A stretch of DNA of 64,000 bases from NCBI GenBank assembly GCA_963969495.1, contig OZ018333.1:11646136-11710135 (forward strand), given 5' to 3'. Below the pieces are notes generated by a model. It was not told where the DNA came from. It searched no databases and was given only the letters and a program-made list of their open reading frames with translations. Shown in pieces: positions 32,547-44,696 of the stretch (its first letter is position 1; every line of letters begins with the position of its first letter). The translations under genes and the position numbers were made by a program. Origin of the DNA: Ceratothoa steindachneri (taxonomy: Eukaryota; Arthropoda; Malacostraca; Isopoda; Cymothoidae).

Positions 32547-32635
32547 ACATGGCCTTAGCAAGGGGCAATTAAGTAAGGAATGAATGAGTTATTCTGTCTT
32601 AAAACCAAACATCTGAATAATCATAATTAACTCAC

Positions 32636-32695
32636 CTCTTTATTATCCAATCTTTCATCCAAAAATGAATGTTCATTAGTCATCTTTATATCCAT
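32636..32695 (-). CDS. Candidate first coding exon of the KEE-rich host gene
   Basis: On the minus strand ATG 32,695 starts MDIKMTNEHSFLDERLDNKE, followed by a donor AAAGAG/gtgagt after exactly 20 codons, so the intron is phase 0 like the introns of exons 2-4 at 4.4-5.2 kb. The exon end NKE/gtgagt resembles VKE/gtaagt of exon 3. If correct, the first intron is 27.4 kb and holds every element between 5.2 and 32.6 kb. It could instead belong to another gene; only RNA data would decide. Confidence 0.45.
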
Positions 32696-32917
32696 ATTTA
32701 ATTCAAGATTTTTATGTAGCTTTCCTATATAGTCTTAAAAGGTTTCTCTCGGTTAAATGTCTTTCTTATACCAAAAACCTTTGCCTAGCAATATATTATT
32801 TTGACAACTTCTTTTTAAAACAATTTTTTAGCTGTATAAATAACCCTAAGGATCAAGAGGAAAATTTGAGTCAGATACAACCTTGAGTTGCCCTTTCTGA
32901 AAGACTTTTTAAAAAGA

Positions 32918-34208
32918 TATTTTAGGAGCCTACCTGGCGATGGCCTACTTGGGCATAAGTCACCGTACTCAAGACAGCCTAAAACTAGGCTATATTAAAA
33001 AAACAAATATGTAAATAACAAATACCAATGATAAAAAAGAATAGAGTAAAAAAAAAAAACTAACTAAAAAGTAAAGAAGGAAGCACTCTCCACTATCAGG
33101 GGTAGGCCTGTCTTCCACAAGCGCAGGAACATGCGACCTAACAAAAGCTCAGATAAAGTGGAGGAGGTCAACCTCCTCCAAAAAGTCGTATAGTCTGCAA
33201 GTTCGTGTGCATGAATCCGTCCTATGTACAAGCAGTAGCAACCCTGCTTGTCCCAGTACCAGGACAGGTAACATGCACAAAGATCCCCTAGACTGGGACA
33301 TTCAAAAAGAATGTGACAAACAGTCTGGTGGACACTGAGGTCATTGCAATAAGGCACAATAAGGGATGCAAGCAATCAATCAAATGGCAGTGTGTCTAGT
33401 TCGGAGATGACAGAAAGCAACCTGAAGCTGTCGCGGCATTGGGGGGATAGGTTTAAGGGAACAGTTGTGGCACAATGGAATGTAGCTTTAAGTTCCCCTC
33501 GACTGTCCCTCATCATATTTCCCAAGCTGCCCAGAGGGCAGCCTGTACTCTTACCATGAAATCAGTGTGTGAAAGAGCGAAATGCTGGTCTGGTCAGCCT
33601 GTCCTTGCTGACTCTTTGGCACATTCATTTCCCGCAATTCCTACATTTCCAGGAATCTAACAAAAGAGCATCTTGACATCCACCCTGCAGATGCAGAGAT
33701 TCTAATGCCAGAGTTTGCAAGTCGCTATAAATCACAAGCCAGTCAATAAACAGGGCATGTAGCATTATCTTCCATACCGAGCAGTGTATTGCAACCAACT
33801 CAGCCATGAAGGTAGATGTAGCGCCTGGCAGAGCCCAACTGACTTCCAAGAGAGGGGACACGGTGTGGAAACTGATCCCCTCTTGGGAATTGGAGCCATC
33901 TGTATACACTGGCACGGTTCCAGTGTGACATAGAGTGTGCTCCAAAAAGGCCAAACGCAATACTCCCAGCGCTGTAGAATCTTCAGGAGCAGAGGCGTGG
34001 TGACAAATAGTCAAAGGCAGTACCCGCCAGGGTGGTGTCATGGGCAGAACCAGGGATGCCACTAGCCCGAGAACTATACTGAGCTCTTGAAGGAGTTTCC
34101 TAGCCCCAAATCAAAAGGACTTAGGGTATGACTGGCATCTTTTGGCAACAGAAGCACCATCAAGATCAGCAGCGGATGCATTGAGAGCAGTTGGCAACTG
34201 AGGGAGGT
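32918..34208 (-). mobile_element. RNase H-LINE, copy D (3' part)
   Basis: It starts after a T-rich run with AGGAGCCTACCTGGCGA, the family 3' end, and covers the 3' region and RNase H. The minus-strand frame at 33,375-33,064 holds the post-RNase H Cys/His block PYCNDLSVHQTVCHILFECP usual in this LINE group. It is cut off at 34,208 directly before the LTR fragment. Confidence 0.8.
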
Positions 34209-34210
34209 GC

Positions 34211-34425
34211 TGTGGTGGAGCAAATGTGAGTGTGTGTAAAGGGCCATTCTCCCACCCCTTTTTTAATACCCTATCCCTCCCTCTGTAAGAATGTGTGTGT
34301 AAATGAGAAATTTTTTTCTTTCTTTTTTATATATATATATTATTTATTAAGGATTTCATGTTTTGTTTAAAATGTTTTTTTGTCTCTTTGCAGAGAATTT
34401 CTTGATAGAATTCTTTTTGCAAAAG
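34211..34425 (+). repeat. Truncated LTR of the second family
   Basis: It begins TGTGGTGGAGCAAATG and follows the LTR at 31,692 through the CCCACCCC and CCCTCCCTCTGT blocks to an acceptor-like ctctttgcag near 34,394. Similarity then ends, so about 600 bp are missing. It interrupts or abuts LINE copy D. Confidence 0.6.
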
Positions 34426-37307
34426 TCCACTATAATTTTGCCAATTCAACAGGAAAATCGTTCAATTTGTAAAGAGTAGCAGAGATTGTAGGATTCAAAG
34501 TAACTTAACTAAAGTTATTGTACGTCCTATTTTAAGGAGGAGGGCTTCTATATAGCCTCAATACTGCAACAAGATTACTTTATATTATATCGAGCTCAGA
34601 AGCGCCAGTTTTTCTTGATAAGTCCTAGGCAACATTGTGAACACTCGAGTGGCATAAAAACCTCAAGACGAGATTTTGAAGGTGAATTCACGATTCCCTG
34701 TTACCATCTCTTCATGAAAGATAGGCCAGAAAGAGAGGGTGGCGCTGTGATGTTGTATTTCAAGGATACTCTCAACTCAACGAATTACCACATCGTATCC
34801 AACCATGAACTACTAGGTGTTGACCTAGAGATAGGTCCTATCAGATTCAACACTCTGGGGCTTTACAGAAGCCCTGCCCAACTGTTAGAACAAGACAGGA
34901 GTCTGTACCAGCTGTTAGGTGAACTTGTAAAGGACAGAGTGTGTATCACCATGGGTGATTTCAATACCCATGTTGACTGGGAAACCAGAGAACGCACTAT
35001 GCGTGGAGTTCGCGAACAACGAGTTCCTAACTCAATGGCTGAGAGAGCCAACGAGAGGAAACAATATCGACTTGGTTTTCATCTCTGAGGATGACATCGT
35101 TGAGGACCTCTCTGTTGGCGAAGAGGTAGGTGGCAGTGACCACCGACGAATTAGATTTGTAGTCAAAGTACCCAAGGCAGGGCCTGCATCTAGTAAATCG
35201 AGGAAACTTGATTTGAGAAGAGCAGATTTTAAGGGCTTCATGCTGGACTGACTGACCTGAGGTTGGAAGTGTGCGAGGCTGTTGAAGACTCGTGGAACAG
35301 TTTCAAAACCACATTCATGAGTCTTCAATCGCATTTCATTTCTTTGAAATGCCCCCGTCGGTCTACTGTTCAACCAAAGTGGTTTAATCGAGAAATCGGC
35401 CAACTGCTTGGGGAGAAGAGAAATGTGTACCTGCAATCGAAGATGTCGGGTGACTTTGACTACTGGAGGCTAGACAGGAGAGTCAAGTCCAGAATACGGG
35501 TGGCTAAGCGGTCTGAGGAACTCCGAGTGGTGAGACTTTGTAAAGAGAATCCCAAGGAGTTTTTTGGATATGTAAACAGCCGTAAACCAGTCCGTTGAAC
35601 GATTGGCCCTGTGAGGAATGAGGAGGGGACATTAAAGCACTCAGATGCAGAAAATATTAACCTCCTCAACGCCTACTTCTCTTCAGTGTTTACTGAAGAG
35701 TGTGGTCCCATCCCCCAACCAACAGATTCCTACTCGGGGAAAAAGCTGGAGGATATGGACTTCAACGAAGGAGAAATAGAAAAGAAAATCACTGACTTAA
35801 TGACGAATAAGTCACCTGGCCCGGATGGCTTTCTACCTAAAATGTTAAAAAAAGTGCGCGATCAAGTGTCACGACACCTGAGCGCAATCTTCAACATGTC
35901 AATCCGGACCGAATGCGTTCCTAGAGACTTTCGTGAAGAGGAGGTGAGTCCTATCTTCAAGATAGGAGACCGTAGCCAATCGTCGAACTACCGACCTATC
36001 AGTCTGACTTCGATAGTCGGTAAACTCATGGGAAGCATGATGGTGGACAAAATGACGTCGCATTTAGAATCAAAGCTGATACTGAGGAGTTCCCAGCACG
36101 GCTTCCGAAGGCAACGGTCATGCCTGACGAACTTTGTGAAATTCTTCTACTTCGTCTTCGTGAGCACGATCTGGACAAGGCGGTGAATGTGGTCTACTTA
36201 GACGTTCAGAAAGCTTTTGATAAGGTATCACACCGCCACCTTCTCCGGAAAGTGCGAGCGCTGGGCATAGACAGAAAATTAGCAGGCTGGATAGATAACT
36301 GACTAAGTGGCAGACGGCAACGGGTGGTGCTGAATGGACAGGCTTCTGAGTGGGTGCCCATTACTAGCGGGATGTTTCAAGGTTCTGTCCTAGGACCACT
36401 ACTATTCATCATCTACGTCAACGACATGGATGGTGACATGGTTGCCAAGATTTCTAAATTTGCCGACGATACCAAGCTTGGTACGAACGTTGCAAAGGAT
36501 GGAAATACTGCCCGCCTGCAAGATGATCTTCGGGAGATTGGGGTGTGATCGGATACGTAGCAAATGCCTTTCAAAATGAACAAATGCAAAGTGATGCATA
36601 TCGGCCACCGAAATCCCCAATCACCCTATTTCCTTAAGGGTACTGCTCTTGAATCCACCGACACTGAGAAGGATTTGGGTGTAACTATCACCAGCTACCT
36701 CAAGTTCTCGAAACAGTGTATTGAGGCGGAGAAGAAAGCCCAAAGGATGTTAGGAACAAGGAGATAGTAATCTGTCTGTACAACTCCCTCGTCCGACCGC
36801 ACCTGGAGTATGCCGTACAATTTTGGAGTCCTTCGTTTCGAAAGGACCTCGCGAGATTGAAACGCGTCCAAGCCGGGGCAACCAAATTGATTCCCTCTAT
36901 CATGCATATGAGTTATAATGATAGACTAAGGGAATTAGATATGTTCACGCTGGAGACCCGGAGACTACGTGGTCAGCTTATCGAAGTGTTTAAAATACTT
37001 CGAAGCCTCGACAGACTGGACTACAGGGATATATTCCAGCTTAGCGAGGGAAGAACAAGAAATTACGGCTACAAACTTGAACTGAAGCGATACCACCGTG
37101 ACCTGTGTGGGAAATTCTTCATATACAGTATCTGTGGAAGTTGGAACGCACTTCCGACGAAAGTTGTCAACAGTAAATCTGTTGACTAGTTCAAGTCAAG
37201 ACTAGATAAAGTCTTGGGAAATCACCGTTAAGATCCCCCTGACCGATCTTCTAGGTTGCCAACGGAGACACCCTCGAGATTTGCGCAAAAAATACCCTCC
37301 TTTTATG

Positions 37308-37319
37308 GACCGTAAGATC
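37308..37319 (+). other. 3' hairpin of CR1-like copy 1
   Basis: GACC-GTAA-GATC: a four-base stem with one C-A mismatch and a GUAA (GNRA) loop, equivalent to the hairpins of copies 2 and 3. Confidence 0.5.
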
Positions 37320-37353
37320 TTCTAGCGTACTTATTTTCCTTGTAGCTCCTTGT

Positions 37354-37355
<2 letters not shown>

Positions 37356-37432
<77 letters not shown>
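37356..37432. repeat. (CT)n microsatellite, tail of CR1-like copy 1
   Basis: About 38 perfect CT units following TCCTTGTAG. A similar tract follows copy 2, so it is best read as the element's 3' tail. Confidence 0.85.
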
Positions 37433-37435
<3 letters not shown>

Positions 37436-37724
37436 TTGCAGACCTCTGTACGGCGGAGGGTGTCTTTTTTGTCGACCCCTACTCCGTATTCTATGGTAGA
37501 AAAGACCTCTACCAAAGGGATGGGGTGCACCTCTCCTTTAAGGGCAAGGCTTTCCTAGCCAACCTCATCCAGGATGTTATGGAGCGCACCCAAAGGAGTA
37601 TCCAGTCCATTGGGAAGGCGGACGTACGCCAGTACGTCCGAGTCACTCCCCAAACAACCTTCTCGGAGGTTGTCAAAAATGGTGCCACCGCGACAACCAA
37701 GAAGCCGGGAAACGGAAGAGTATA

Positions 37725-40501
37725 GGGGGTCCTACATTAGGGGACTCCCTGAAAGTTCTTCTGTTCAATGCGAGGTAAATCAGGAACAAGTTTCCTGAGC
37801 TCCGTGGCCTCGTAGCGACGGAAGAACCCGAAATGGTAGCCATAACAGAATCGTGGATAAAAACGTCAAACCGAGACTTTGAAGGCGATTTCACGGTTCC
37901 CCGGCTACCAACTCTTCCACAAAGATAGGCCAGACAGAGAGTGGCGGTGTAATGTTGTACGTCAAGGATACAATCAAATCTACGAACTCCAACATTATAT
38001 CCGACCACGAGCTCCTAGGCGTTGACCTAGAGATAGGTCCTGTCAGATACAGGACCCTGGTGCTTTACAGACCCCCTTCCCAACCCGTTGAGAAGGACAG
38101 GGAACTGTACCAGCTGCTGGCTGAGCTTTTTCAAGGCAGAGTGTGCATCGTTATGGGTGACTTTAACAGACAAGTTGACTGGGAAACCAGTGCAGCCTGT
38201 GGCGAGAGCGTGCTACTCCTGGTGTTCGCCAACAACGAGTTCCTCACTCACTGGGTCAGAGAACCGACGAGAGGAGACAATATCCTCGACTTGGTCTTCA
38301 CCTCTGATGATGATATCGTTGAGGATGTCACTATAGGCAAAGAGCTCGGTGGCAGTGATCATCAGCTAGTTAGATTTACCGTCAAGATCCCGAAGGTAAG
38401 GTCTGTTGCCAGTCAATCAAGGAAACTTGACTTGAGAAGAGCAGACTTTGCGAGCCTTCGTGCTGGGCTGACTGATATAAGGCTAGCGGTATGCGAAGAG
38501 TTTGAGGATTCGTGGAACAATTTCAAAAATAAATTCATGAGTCTTCAATCAAGTTGCATCCCTCTGAAATGCCTCCGTCGGTCTTCTGTTCAACCAAAGT
38601 GGTTTAATCGAGAAATCAGCCAAGTGCTTAGGGAGAAGAGAAATGCGTACCGGCGATCGAAGATCTTGGGTGCCTTTGACGAGTACCAGAGGCTAGCCAG
38701 AAGAGTGAAGTCCAGTATAAGGGCGGCTAAGCGGTCTGAGGAACTCCGAGTGGCGAGACTCTGCAAGGAAAATCCCAAGCAGTTCTTCGGCTATGTAAAT
38801 AGCCGTAAAACAATCCATCGTAGGATTAGGCCCTTAGTGGACGAGGAGGGTGCATTAACTCAGTCAGATTCAGAAAATGCTAACCTGCTCAATGACTACT
38901 TCTCTTCAGTGTTTACTAAAGAGTGTGGTCCCATCCCCCAGCCCTCGGATTCCTACTCGGGGGAAAAGCTGGAGCTAATGGACTTCACCAAAGGAGAAAT
39001 AAAGAAAAAGATCGCTGACCTAAAGACGAACAAGTCCCCCGGACCGGACGTGTTTCTATCCAAGGTGTTGAAGGAAGTGTGCGATGAAGTATCACGACAT
39101 CTGTGCGCTATCTTTAACATGTCAATCCGGACCGGATGCGTTCCTAGAGACTGGCGTGAGGCGGAGGTGACTCCGACCTTCAAGAAAGGAGACCCCAGCC
39201 ATCCGTCAAACTACCGACCCATCAGTTTGACTTCGATAGTCGATAAACTCATGGAAAGCATGATAGTGGACAAGATGCCGTCTTATTTAGAGGCAAACCT
39301 GCTACTGAAGAGTTCCCAGCACGGCTTCCGAAGGCCACGGTCATGCCTGAGGAACGTTGTGGAATTCTTCCACTTCGTGTTCAGTGATTATGATCGGGAC
39401 AAGGCGGTGGATGTTGTGTACCTTGACTTCCAAAAGGCCTTTGACAAGGTACCACACCGCCGCCTTCTCCGAAATGTGCGTGCGCAGGGCATATACGGCA
39501 AGGTAGCAGGTTGGATAGAAAGCTGGCTAAGTGACAGACGGCAACGCGTAGTGGTGAATGTTCGGGCCTCTGAATGGGCGCCCGTATCTAGCGGTGTCCC
39601 TCAAGGTTCCGTCCTGGGACCACTACTGTTTATTATCTATGTCAACGACATGGACAGAGACATGGTTGCCAAAATCTCCAAATTTGCCGACGACACCAAG
39701 CTTGGTATCAATGTGGCAAAGGAGGAGAACACTGTCCGCCTCCAAGAAGACCTTCAAAGGATTGGGGAGTGGTCAGACACGTGGCAAATGCCTTTCAACG
39801 TGGGGAAATGCAAAGTAATGCATATCGGCCACCGAAACCCCAAATCTCAGTACATCCTTAAGGGCATTGCTCTTGAATCGAGTGACATTGAGAAGGACTT
39901 GGGTGTAACTATCACTAGCGACCTCAAGTTCTCGAAACAGTGCATCGAGGCAGAGAAGAAAGCCCAAAGGATGTCAGGCTACATAAAGCGCCAGTTTGGA
40001 TAACGTAACAAGGAGATAGTACTTTGTCTGTACAACTCCCTCTTTCGGCCGCACCTGGAGTATGCCGTACAATTTTTGAGTCCTTCGTTTCGAAAGGATA
40101 TCGCAAGGTTGGAACGCGTACAAGCCAGGGCAACCATGCTGATTCCCTCTATCCGACATAAAAGTTATGAGGATAGACTAAGGGAATTGGATCTGTTCTC
40201 GCTGGATACCCGTAGACTGCGTGGTCAGCTCATCGAAGTTTTCAAAATACTTCGAGGGTTCGACAATGTTGACTACCGGGATATTTTCACACTGAGTGAG
40301 AACAGAACGCGCAATCACGGCTTCAAACTTGAACTGAAGCTTTACAACCGCAATCTGTGTGGAAATTTTTTCACTTACAGTATCTGCGGTAAGTGGAACG
40401 CACTTCCAGTGGAAGTTGTCAACAGTGAATCTGTTGACCAGTTCAAGTTAAGACTAGACAAAGTCTTGAAAAGTGGCCGTTTAGGGACGCAAAACAATTG
40501 A
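37725..40501 (+). pseudogene. CR1-like ORF2 (endonuclease-RT), copy 2
   Basis: Endonuclease/reverse transcriptase of a CR1-like LINE. The endonuclease N-terminus (LKVLLFNAR, EPEMVAITESWIKTS) is in other frames, with shifts near 37,773 and 37,903. From 37,952 one frame of 683 codons runs: VMGDFNRQVDWE and GSDHQLVRF (endonuclease), then RT with NKSPGPD, NYRPISLTSI, SSQHGFRR, VYLDFQKAFDKVPHRRLL (first Asp), SGVPQGSVLGPLLFIIYVND and KFADDTKLG (catalytic pair). A TAA at 40,001-40,003 breaks RQFG-RNKEIV, and the same frame stays open to 40,501 (RRLRGQLIEVFKILRGF). Apart from that stop and two N-terminal shifts it is intact. Confidence 0.85.
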
Positions 40502-40551
40502 GCAGCCATGTGCCTGCTCGATTGCTAGTCCAAATGTACCCTCTTTTTATG

Positions 40552-40563
40552 GACCGTAAGGTC
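40552..40563 (+). other. 3' hairpin of CR1-like copy 2
   Basis: GACC-GTAA-GGTC: perfect four-base stem with GNRA loop, 37 bp before the (CT)n tail; a G-U pair can extend it. Confidence 0.6.
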
Positions 40564-40597
40564 TCCTAGGGTACTTCCTTTCCATGTTACTCCTTGT

Positions 40598-40600
<3 letters not shown>

Positions 40601-40674
<74 letters not shown>
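40601..40674. repeat. (CT)n microsatellite, tail of CR1-like copy 2
   Basis: 37 perfect TC units after TCCTTGTTAC, matching the junction in copy 1. Confidence 0.85.
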
Positions 40675-40678
<4 letters not shown>

Positions 40679-40924
40679 TGACTGCAGCTCGGATTAAGCC
40701 TAACACCCTTCTTTCGTTTTTGCTGTGAGATTATTTTAATCTTACTTCAACCTTCTCATTTTTTTTCTTAACCGGGAGTTTCAAAGACACACACCCCCTA
40801 GCCATGAATAGTCAAGCCATGACGTTTAAATCAAACATGCTCAACCATGATAGGGAGCCAAGCCTCCTCAACTTTCACGACTGTAGTGGTCTATACCCCT
40901 ACAAGTGGAAATATTTAATCATAA

Positions 40925-41012
<88 letters not shown>

Positions 41013-41231
41013 TCAAGAAGAGTTGGTAACCATAACTTAAATCGTGTGATTGGTACGCTCGATCTTCAATGCGTTTTGAAATCAAACCTAAGATTAATTT
41101 CACTTTGCTGCTCGGCTCATCGGAATCAGGTCTATAATACTTGAATAGTAAATTTTAGTTAAATGTGTCCTGAAAGAATCGCGAATTAATGCGTGGTTCT
41201 TCCCTCATTTACAGACCCTCCCAACTCCGTT
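40675..41231. other. No gene; contains (AT)n 40,930-41,009
   Basis: Non-coding. The AT tract has about 40 units. The IYIYIY open frames across it are artefacts. Confidence 0.6.
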
Positions 41232-41450
41232 GTAATCTATTTATATAATCTATTTATTTAATCTATTTATATAATCTATTTATTTAATCTACCTATGTAT
41301 CCAATTTAATCCATACAATCTATTTATACCAATATTTATACATATCAATCTATTTAATATTTACCCAATCTATTTAATATTGACCCAATCCATTTAACTA
41401 TATAATCTATTTGCTTATATAATCTATTTATCAATCCATATAAATATTTT
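41232..41450. repeat. Short tandem repeat, TAATCTATTTATA-like
   Basis: Degenerate 13- to 26-bp units built on (A)ATCTATTTA recur about a dozen times, drifting toward the right. Confidence 0.6.
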
Positions 41451-41894
41451 TCATACATTTATAATATTTACTCATTTAACATTCAACTATAATCTAATTA
41501 ATATTTGTCAATGTAATTATCAATCATCATATGTGTCCTCTAATTCTCATTAACTCAAGCATATTAATTCAACCGCAAAAAATTCAATCCAATCATAAAC
41601 TATAATTTCACTTTTTAATCATAACTGTTCATTCCCTAATATATACTTTTTGTATCTCTTTGTTTTAATACAGTATTCCCACGACGTTGCCAATTTAGGC
41701 CTAAGGAAATTTCGTGTGCAAATTCAGACTTTCCGTTAGCGATTAACTTCATTTTCCTTGTATAACAAAAATATAGGTTTTGGGGTTTATTGTGACCTGA
41801 GCTATCTAGTGTATTGGCTTAATTGGCCTGCTCTGCAGCGGAACTAGTTCACGGTACTCAACATAGTCTTCCTGGTCAATAGTTTTTTTCTTCC
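41451..41894. other. AT-rich DNA, no gene seen
   Basis: It could be leader or LTR sequence of the Gypsy fragment that follows (ttttgtatctc near 41,650 recalls 43,110), but I see no paired LTR start here. Confidence 0.3.
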
Positions 41895-42623
41895 GACCGA
41901 CCTCTACCTCCTCACCTCAATCCGTCTTCTTATGTAATCGATTTTGTACGGGTAATGGCTGAGGTTAAGCCTACCGCCCCTAGAGTGCCTGCTAATCAAA
42001 GACCTTTCATGCCGAAAGAGATGTCAACTTGTTCCCATGTCTTTGCCCGTCACGATTCTACTCGCTCCTCATTGCAACCCGTTTATGACGGACCCTTTCT
42101 CGTCATCTCTAGGAAGCCGAAATTCTATGTACTGCAGTTTGGTTCCAAGCAGGATACTGTTTCTCTGGATCGCTTGAAACCTAACTTTATTGATGTTGTT
42201 CATTCTAAGCAGTCCTCATTTTCCTCTTCTATATCTAATAATGGTCCAGTGATTCCCCTACTTCATCATTATCTAACCTCAAATCTAATCTCCTCTACCT
42301 CGCACATATCTCCATCGCCTTCCGGATTGCTGCCGCCGCCCCTTTTATTGCAGGAAACCTCGTTGTCAGAGCTGTGCAGTCAGGAGACCATCCCTCCACC
42401 TCTGGTCATCCCGCAACCAGCAAGCCAGGCACAGAGCCTCATGCTATCGCCAGAGCCCAGCTTGGAGAGGTCACCCAAACGGATCACCATCAATCCGTCC
42501 ACTCTTGCTAGTCACAGTACCTCGTCCGCATTTTGTGCCATTCCCAGCAATCGTAACCAACCCACCGGCGTCATCACACGGTCTGGTCGCATTGTCAGAA
42601 GGCCTCGGAGATATCTGGATTAG
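41895..42623 (+). pseudogene. Gypsy pol C-terminal fragment (integrase tail)
   Basis: The last part of a Gypsy polyprotein from a lineage unlike the intact one. The frame from 41,955 (and open just upstream) reads HVFARHDSTRSSLQPVYDGP (the GPF/Y module following the integrase core), DTVSLDRLKPNFID, a Ser/Pro-rich linker, and the typical end GVITRSGRIVRRPRRYLD before the stop at 42,621-42,623. The catalytic core, RT and gag are absent. A G-run (42,660-42,669) and an LTR start follow, as at the 3' end of a Gypsy element. Confidence 0.75.
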
Positions 42624-42674
42624 CGTAATATTTTTTGTAACGGGTTGGGTAACTCTCTTGGGGGGGGGGAGCAT

Positions 42675-43180
42675 TGTAGCAGCTGACATCATTGCAAGCT
42701 ACTACAAAGTTCGTAAAGAGGCAGTTGGCAATTTCAGGTCTGAGAAAATTATGCATATCGCACAAAATCCATTTTTGTACCACCTTTGATACCAATACGG
42801 ATACCTCAAAATCAAAGTACGACTCCTCTAAACCCCTGACAAATCAAAACCTTTGTACAACCTAATTCGAAATTAACCAATCAGAATAGACTTTCCCATT
42901 TCACAGCGCATTGTAACGATCACTTTTACCTCAGCAGTGCTCCAATCAAGGTCAGTAAGAATTAGCTCCCTAATTTATCCCAGTGTATACAAAGGTCTAA
43001 AAATATTCAAAGTGTAATTCCTTCCTTTAAATTCCAGTTCCCCTGATTTTATAACTTCAAAAACGTCGTGGCAGTACTATACTATATTCTATATAATTCC
43101 CCATATTTTGTATCTTATTCACTATAATATCACCTTGTATAGCTTATTCCTCTTAACGATATAATTATCGGCCATTTTCC
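42675..43180 (+). repeat. Partial 3' LTR of the Gypsy fragment
   Basis: It begins TGTAGCAGCTGACATC, just after the purine tract GGGGGGGGGGAG (42,660-42,671) and 50 bp after the pol stop. Its right end is not seen; the (TA)n tract at 43,181 cuts it. Confidence 0.55.
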
Positions 43181-43295
<115 letters not shown>

Positions 43296-43337
43296 TGGTA
43301 ATTGATTTGTTCCTTGGGAATCTGATATGTAGCAAGA

Positions 43338-44326
43338 ATATGAAGACCCAGGTGATTACACTAATCATTTATTGGCCGGACATTTCGGACCTTTACTCGG
43401 ACCATTTCAGCGACTATGTCGTCTAATGAGAAGGGGAGGAACATTAATTGATAACAGTTAAAAGAATGCATTAAAAAAGCGGAATAAGGCAAGTTAAAAT
43501 AATAAAATTCACAATTATTAAAATTAAAGTAAAAACACTAATAACAATATATAGAATTAAATAATATTACAAAGTGGTATTTAAAAAAAAATAATAGAAA
43601 GTGAAATTATAACAAACTGACTTGATTATAAAATATTAAAAGTTACTGAAGTAAACAAAAAATAACCTATTATATTAAATTGTAAAAATAAAAAAGAAAA
43701 AAGACGAAAAAACAAAAACAAATCAGGAGGAACAAAGGGACTGACCTTTAACGCGAGAGTTGAGAAATCAACTAACTAAACATATAAAACTACTGAAGAA
43801 ATTTATTCGGTTGGTCGGTTGGCTAGTTAATCTATTGAAGTGTTGGTTGGTTATATTATGAATAATTTAATTGAGGAGGAGTAATTATTTAGGTTTGGAT
43901 TTATTTTAATGATATATAGTGACTGTAAGATTTTCAAATCGAGAGAAGTTAAGGCTGAAGATAATATAGTAAATGAATTAGAATTAAGAGGATGATGATG
44001 ATACTCTGAATGTTACCTGATGGAAGAGGCCTCAAGTTTAGAAATGGGAACACCAGTCCTATGAGACTGGCATTTTTTTAAATACCACTGGGTAATATTA
44101 TTTAATTCTATATATTGTTATTAGTGTTTTTACTTTAACTTTAATAATTGTCAATTTTATTATTTTAACTGGCCTTCTTCCGCTTTTTTGATGCATTCTT
44201 TTAACTGTTATCAATTAATGTTCCTTCCCCTTCTCATTAGACGATATAGTCGCTGAAGATAGTGCTAGTAAAGGCTCGAAACGTCCGGCCAATAAATGAT
44301 TAGTGTAATCACCTTGGTCTTCATAT
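43338..44326. repeat. Inverted repeat of Penelope-like terminal sequence
   Basis: The arms 43,338-43,590 and 44,072-44,326 are inverted copies of about 255 bp with few differences, separated by about 480 bp of AT-rich DNA without a gene. The right arm on the plus strand reads GTCGCTGAAGATAG..GGCTCGAAACGTCCGG, a pattern seen in the terminal repeats of Penelope-like elements, some of which carry hammerhead motifs. Penelope coding relics lie within 3 kb. Confidence 0.6.
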
Positions 44327-44570
44327 CCCTACTATATATATTCATTAAATATTCATTAACCGTATTATCAAATTAGTCATATTCCATTATTTGTTGTTAA
44401 TAGATCTTGTTAAATTTAAGTCTATGATTTTGAAACCTTCCGGTTGATTTAGTTATCCTTCCTCATATTTTCCCCTTTTCAACTCATTTTATCTTTAAAT
44501 TCGTATAGCAATGTTTAATGGCTGCTATCTAGCCAAGTTTAGTCATTAAACCAATCTCAATAGCTATACC

Positions 44571-44696
<126 letters not shown>

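Larger units (their letters stand above)
34645..37432 (+). mobile_element. CR1-like LINE, copy 1 (5'-truncated)
   Basis: It opens inside the endonuclease (IKTSRRDFEGEFTIPCYHLF) and runs through MGDFNTHVDWE, GSDHR, the RT palm (KSPGPDGFLP, NYRPISLTSIVGKL, FQGSVLGPLLFIIYVNDMD, KFADDTKLG) and the C-terminal RRLRGQLIEVFKILR region, in about eight frames. The 3' untranslated end has a hairpin (37,308-37,319) and finishes in (CT)n at 37,356-37,432. The RT style is that of the CR1/L2 group. The second copy starts straight after the tail. Confidence 0.85.
37433..40674 (+). mobile_element. CR1-like LINE, copy 2
   Basis: It begins in the C-terminal part of ORF1 (YGRKDLYQRDGVHLSFKG, about 37,487-37,545), the terminal block of an SGNH-type esterase as found in CR1 ORF1 proteins, then ORF2, a 3' untranslated end with a hairpin, and a (CT)n tail. 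It is 5' truncated exactly at the tail of copy 1. It is the best preserved CR1-like copy in the window. Confidence 0.85.

Noticed and set aside
31692..34425. The two second-family LTRs as the ends of one element
   Set aside because: The right copy is truncated, the DNA between them is LINE copy D and a probable host exon, and no PBS or PPT is seen.
40804..41144. IYIYIY open frames here and at 43,180-43,426, and the RERERE frame at 37,303-37,530
   Set aside because: They are translations of (AT)n and (CT)n microsatellites.
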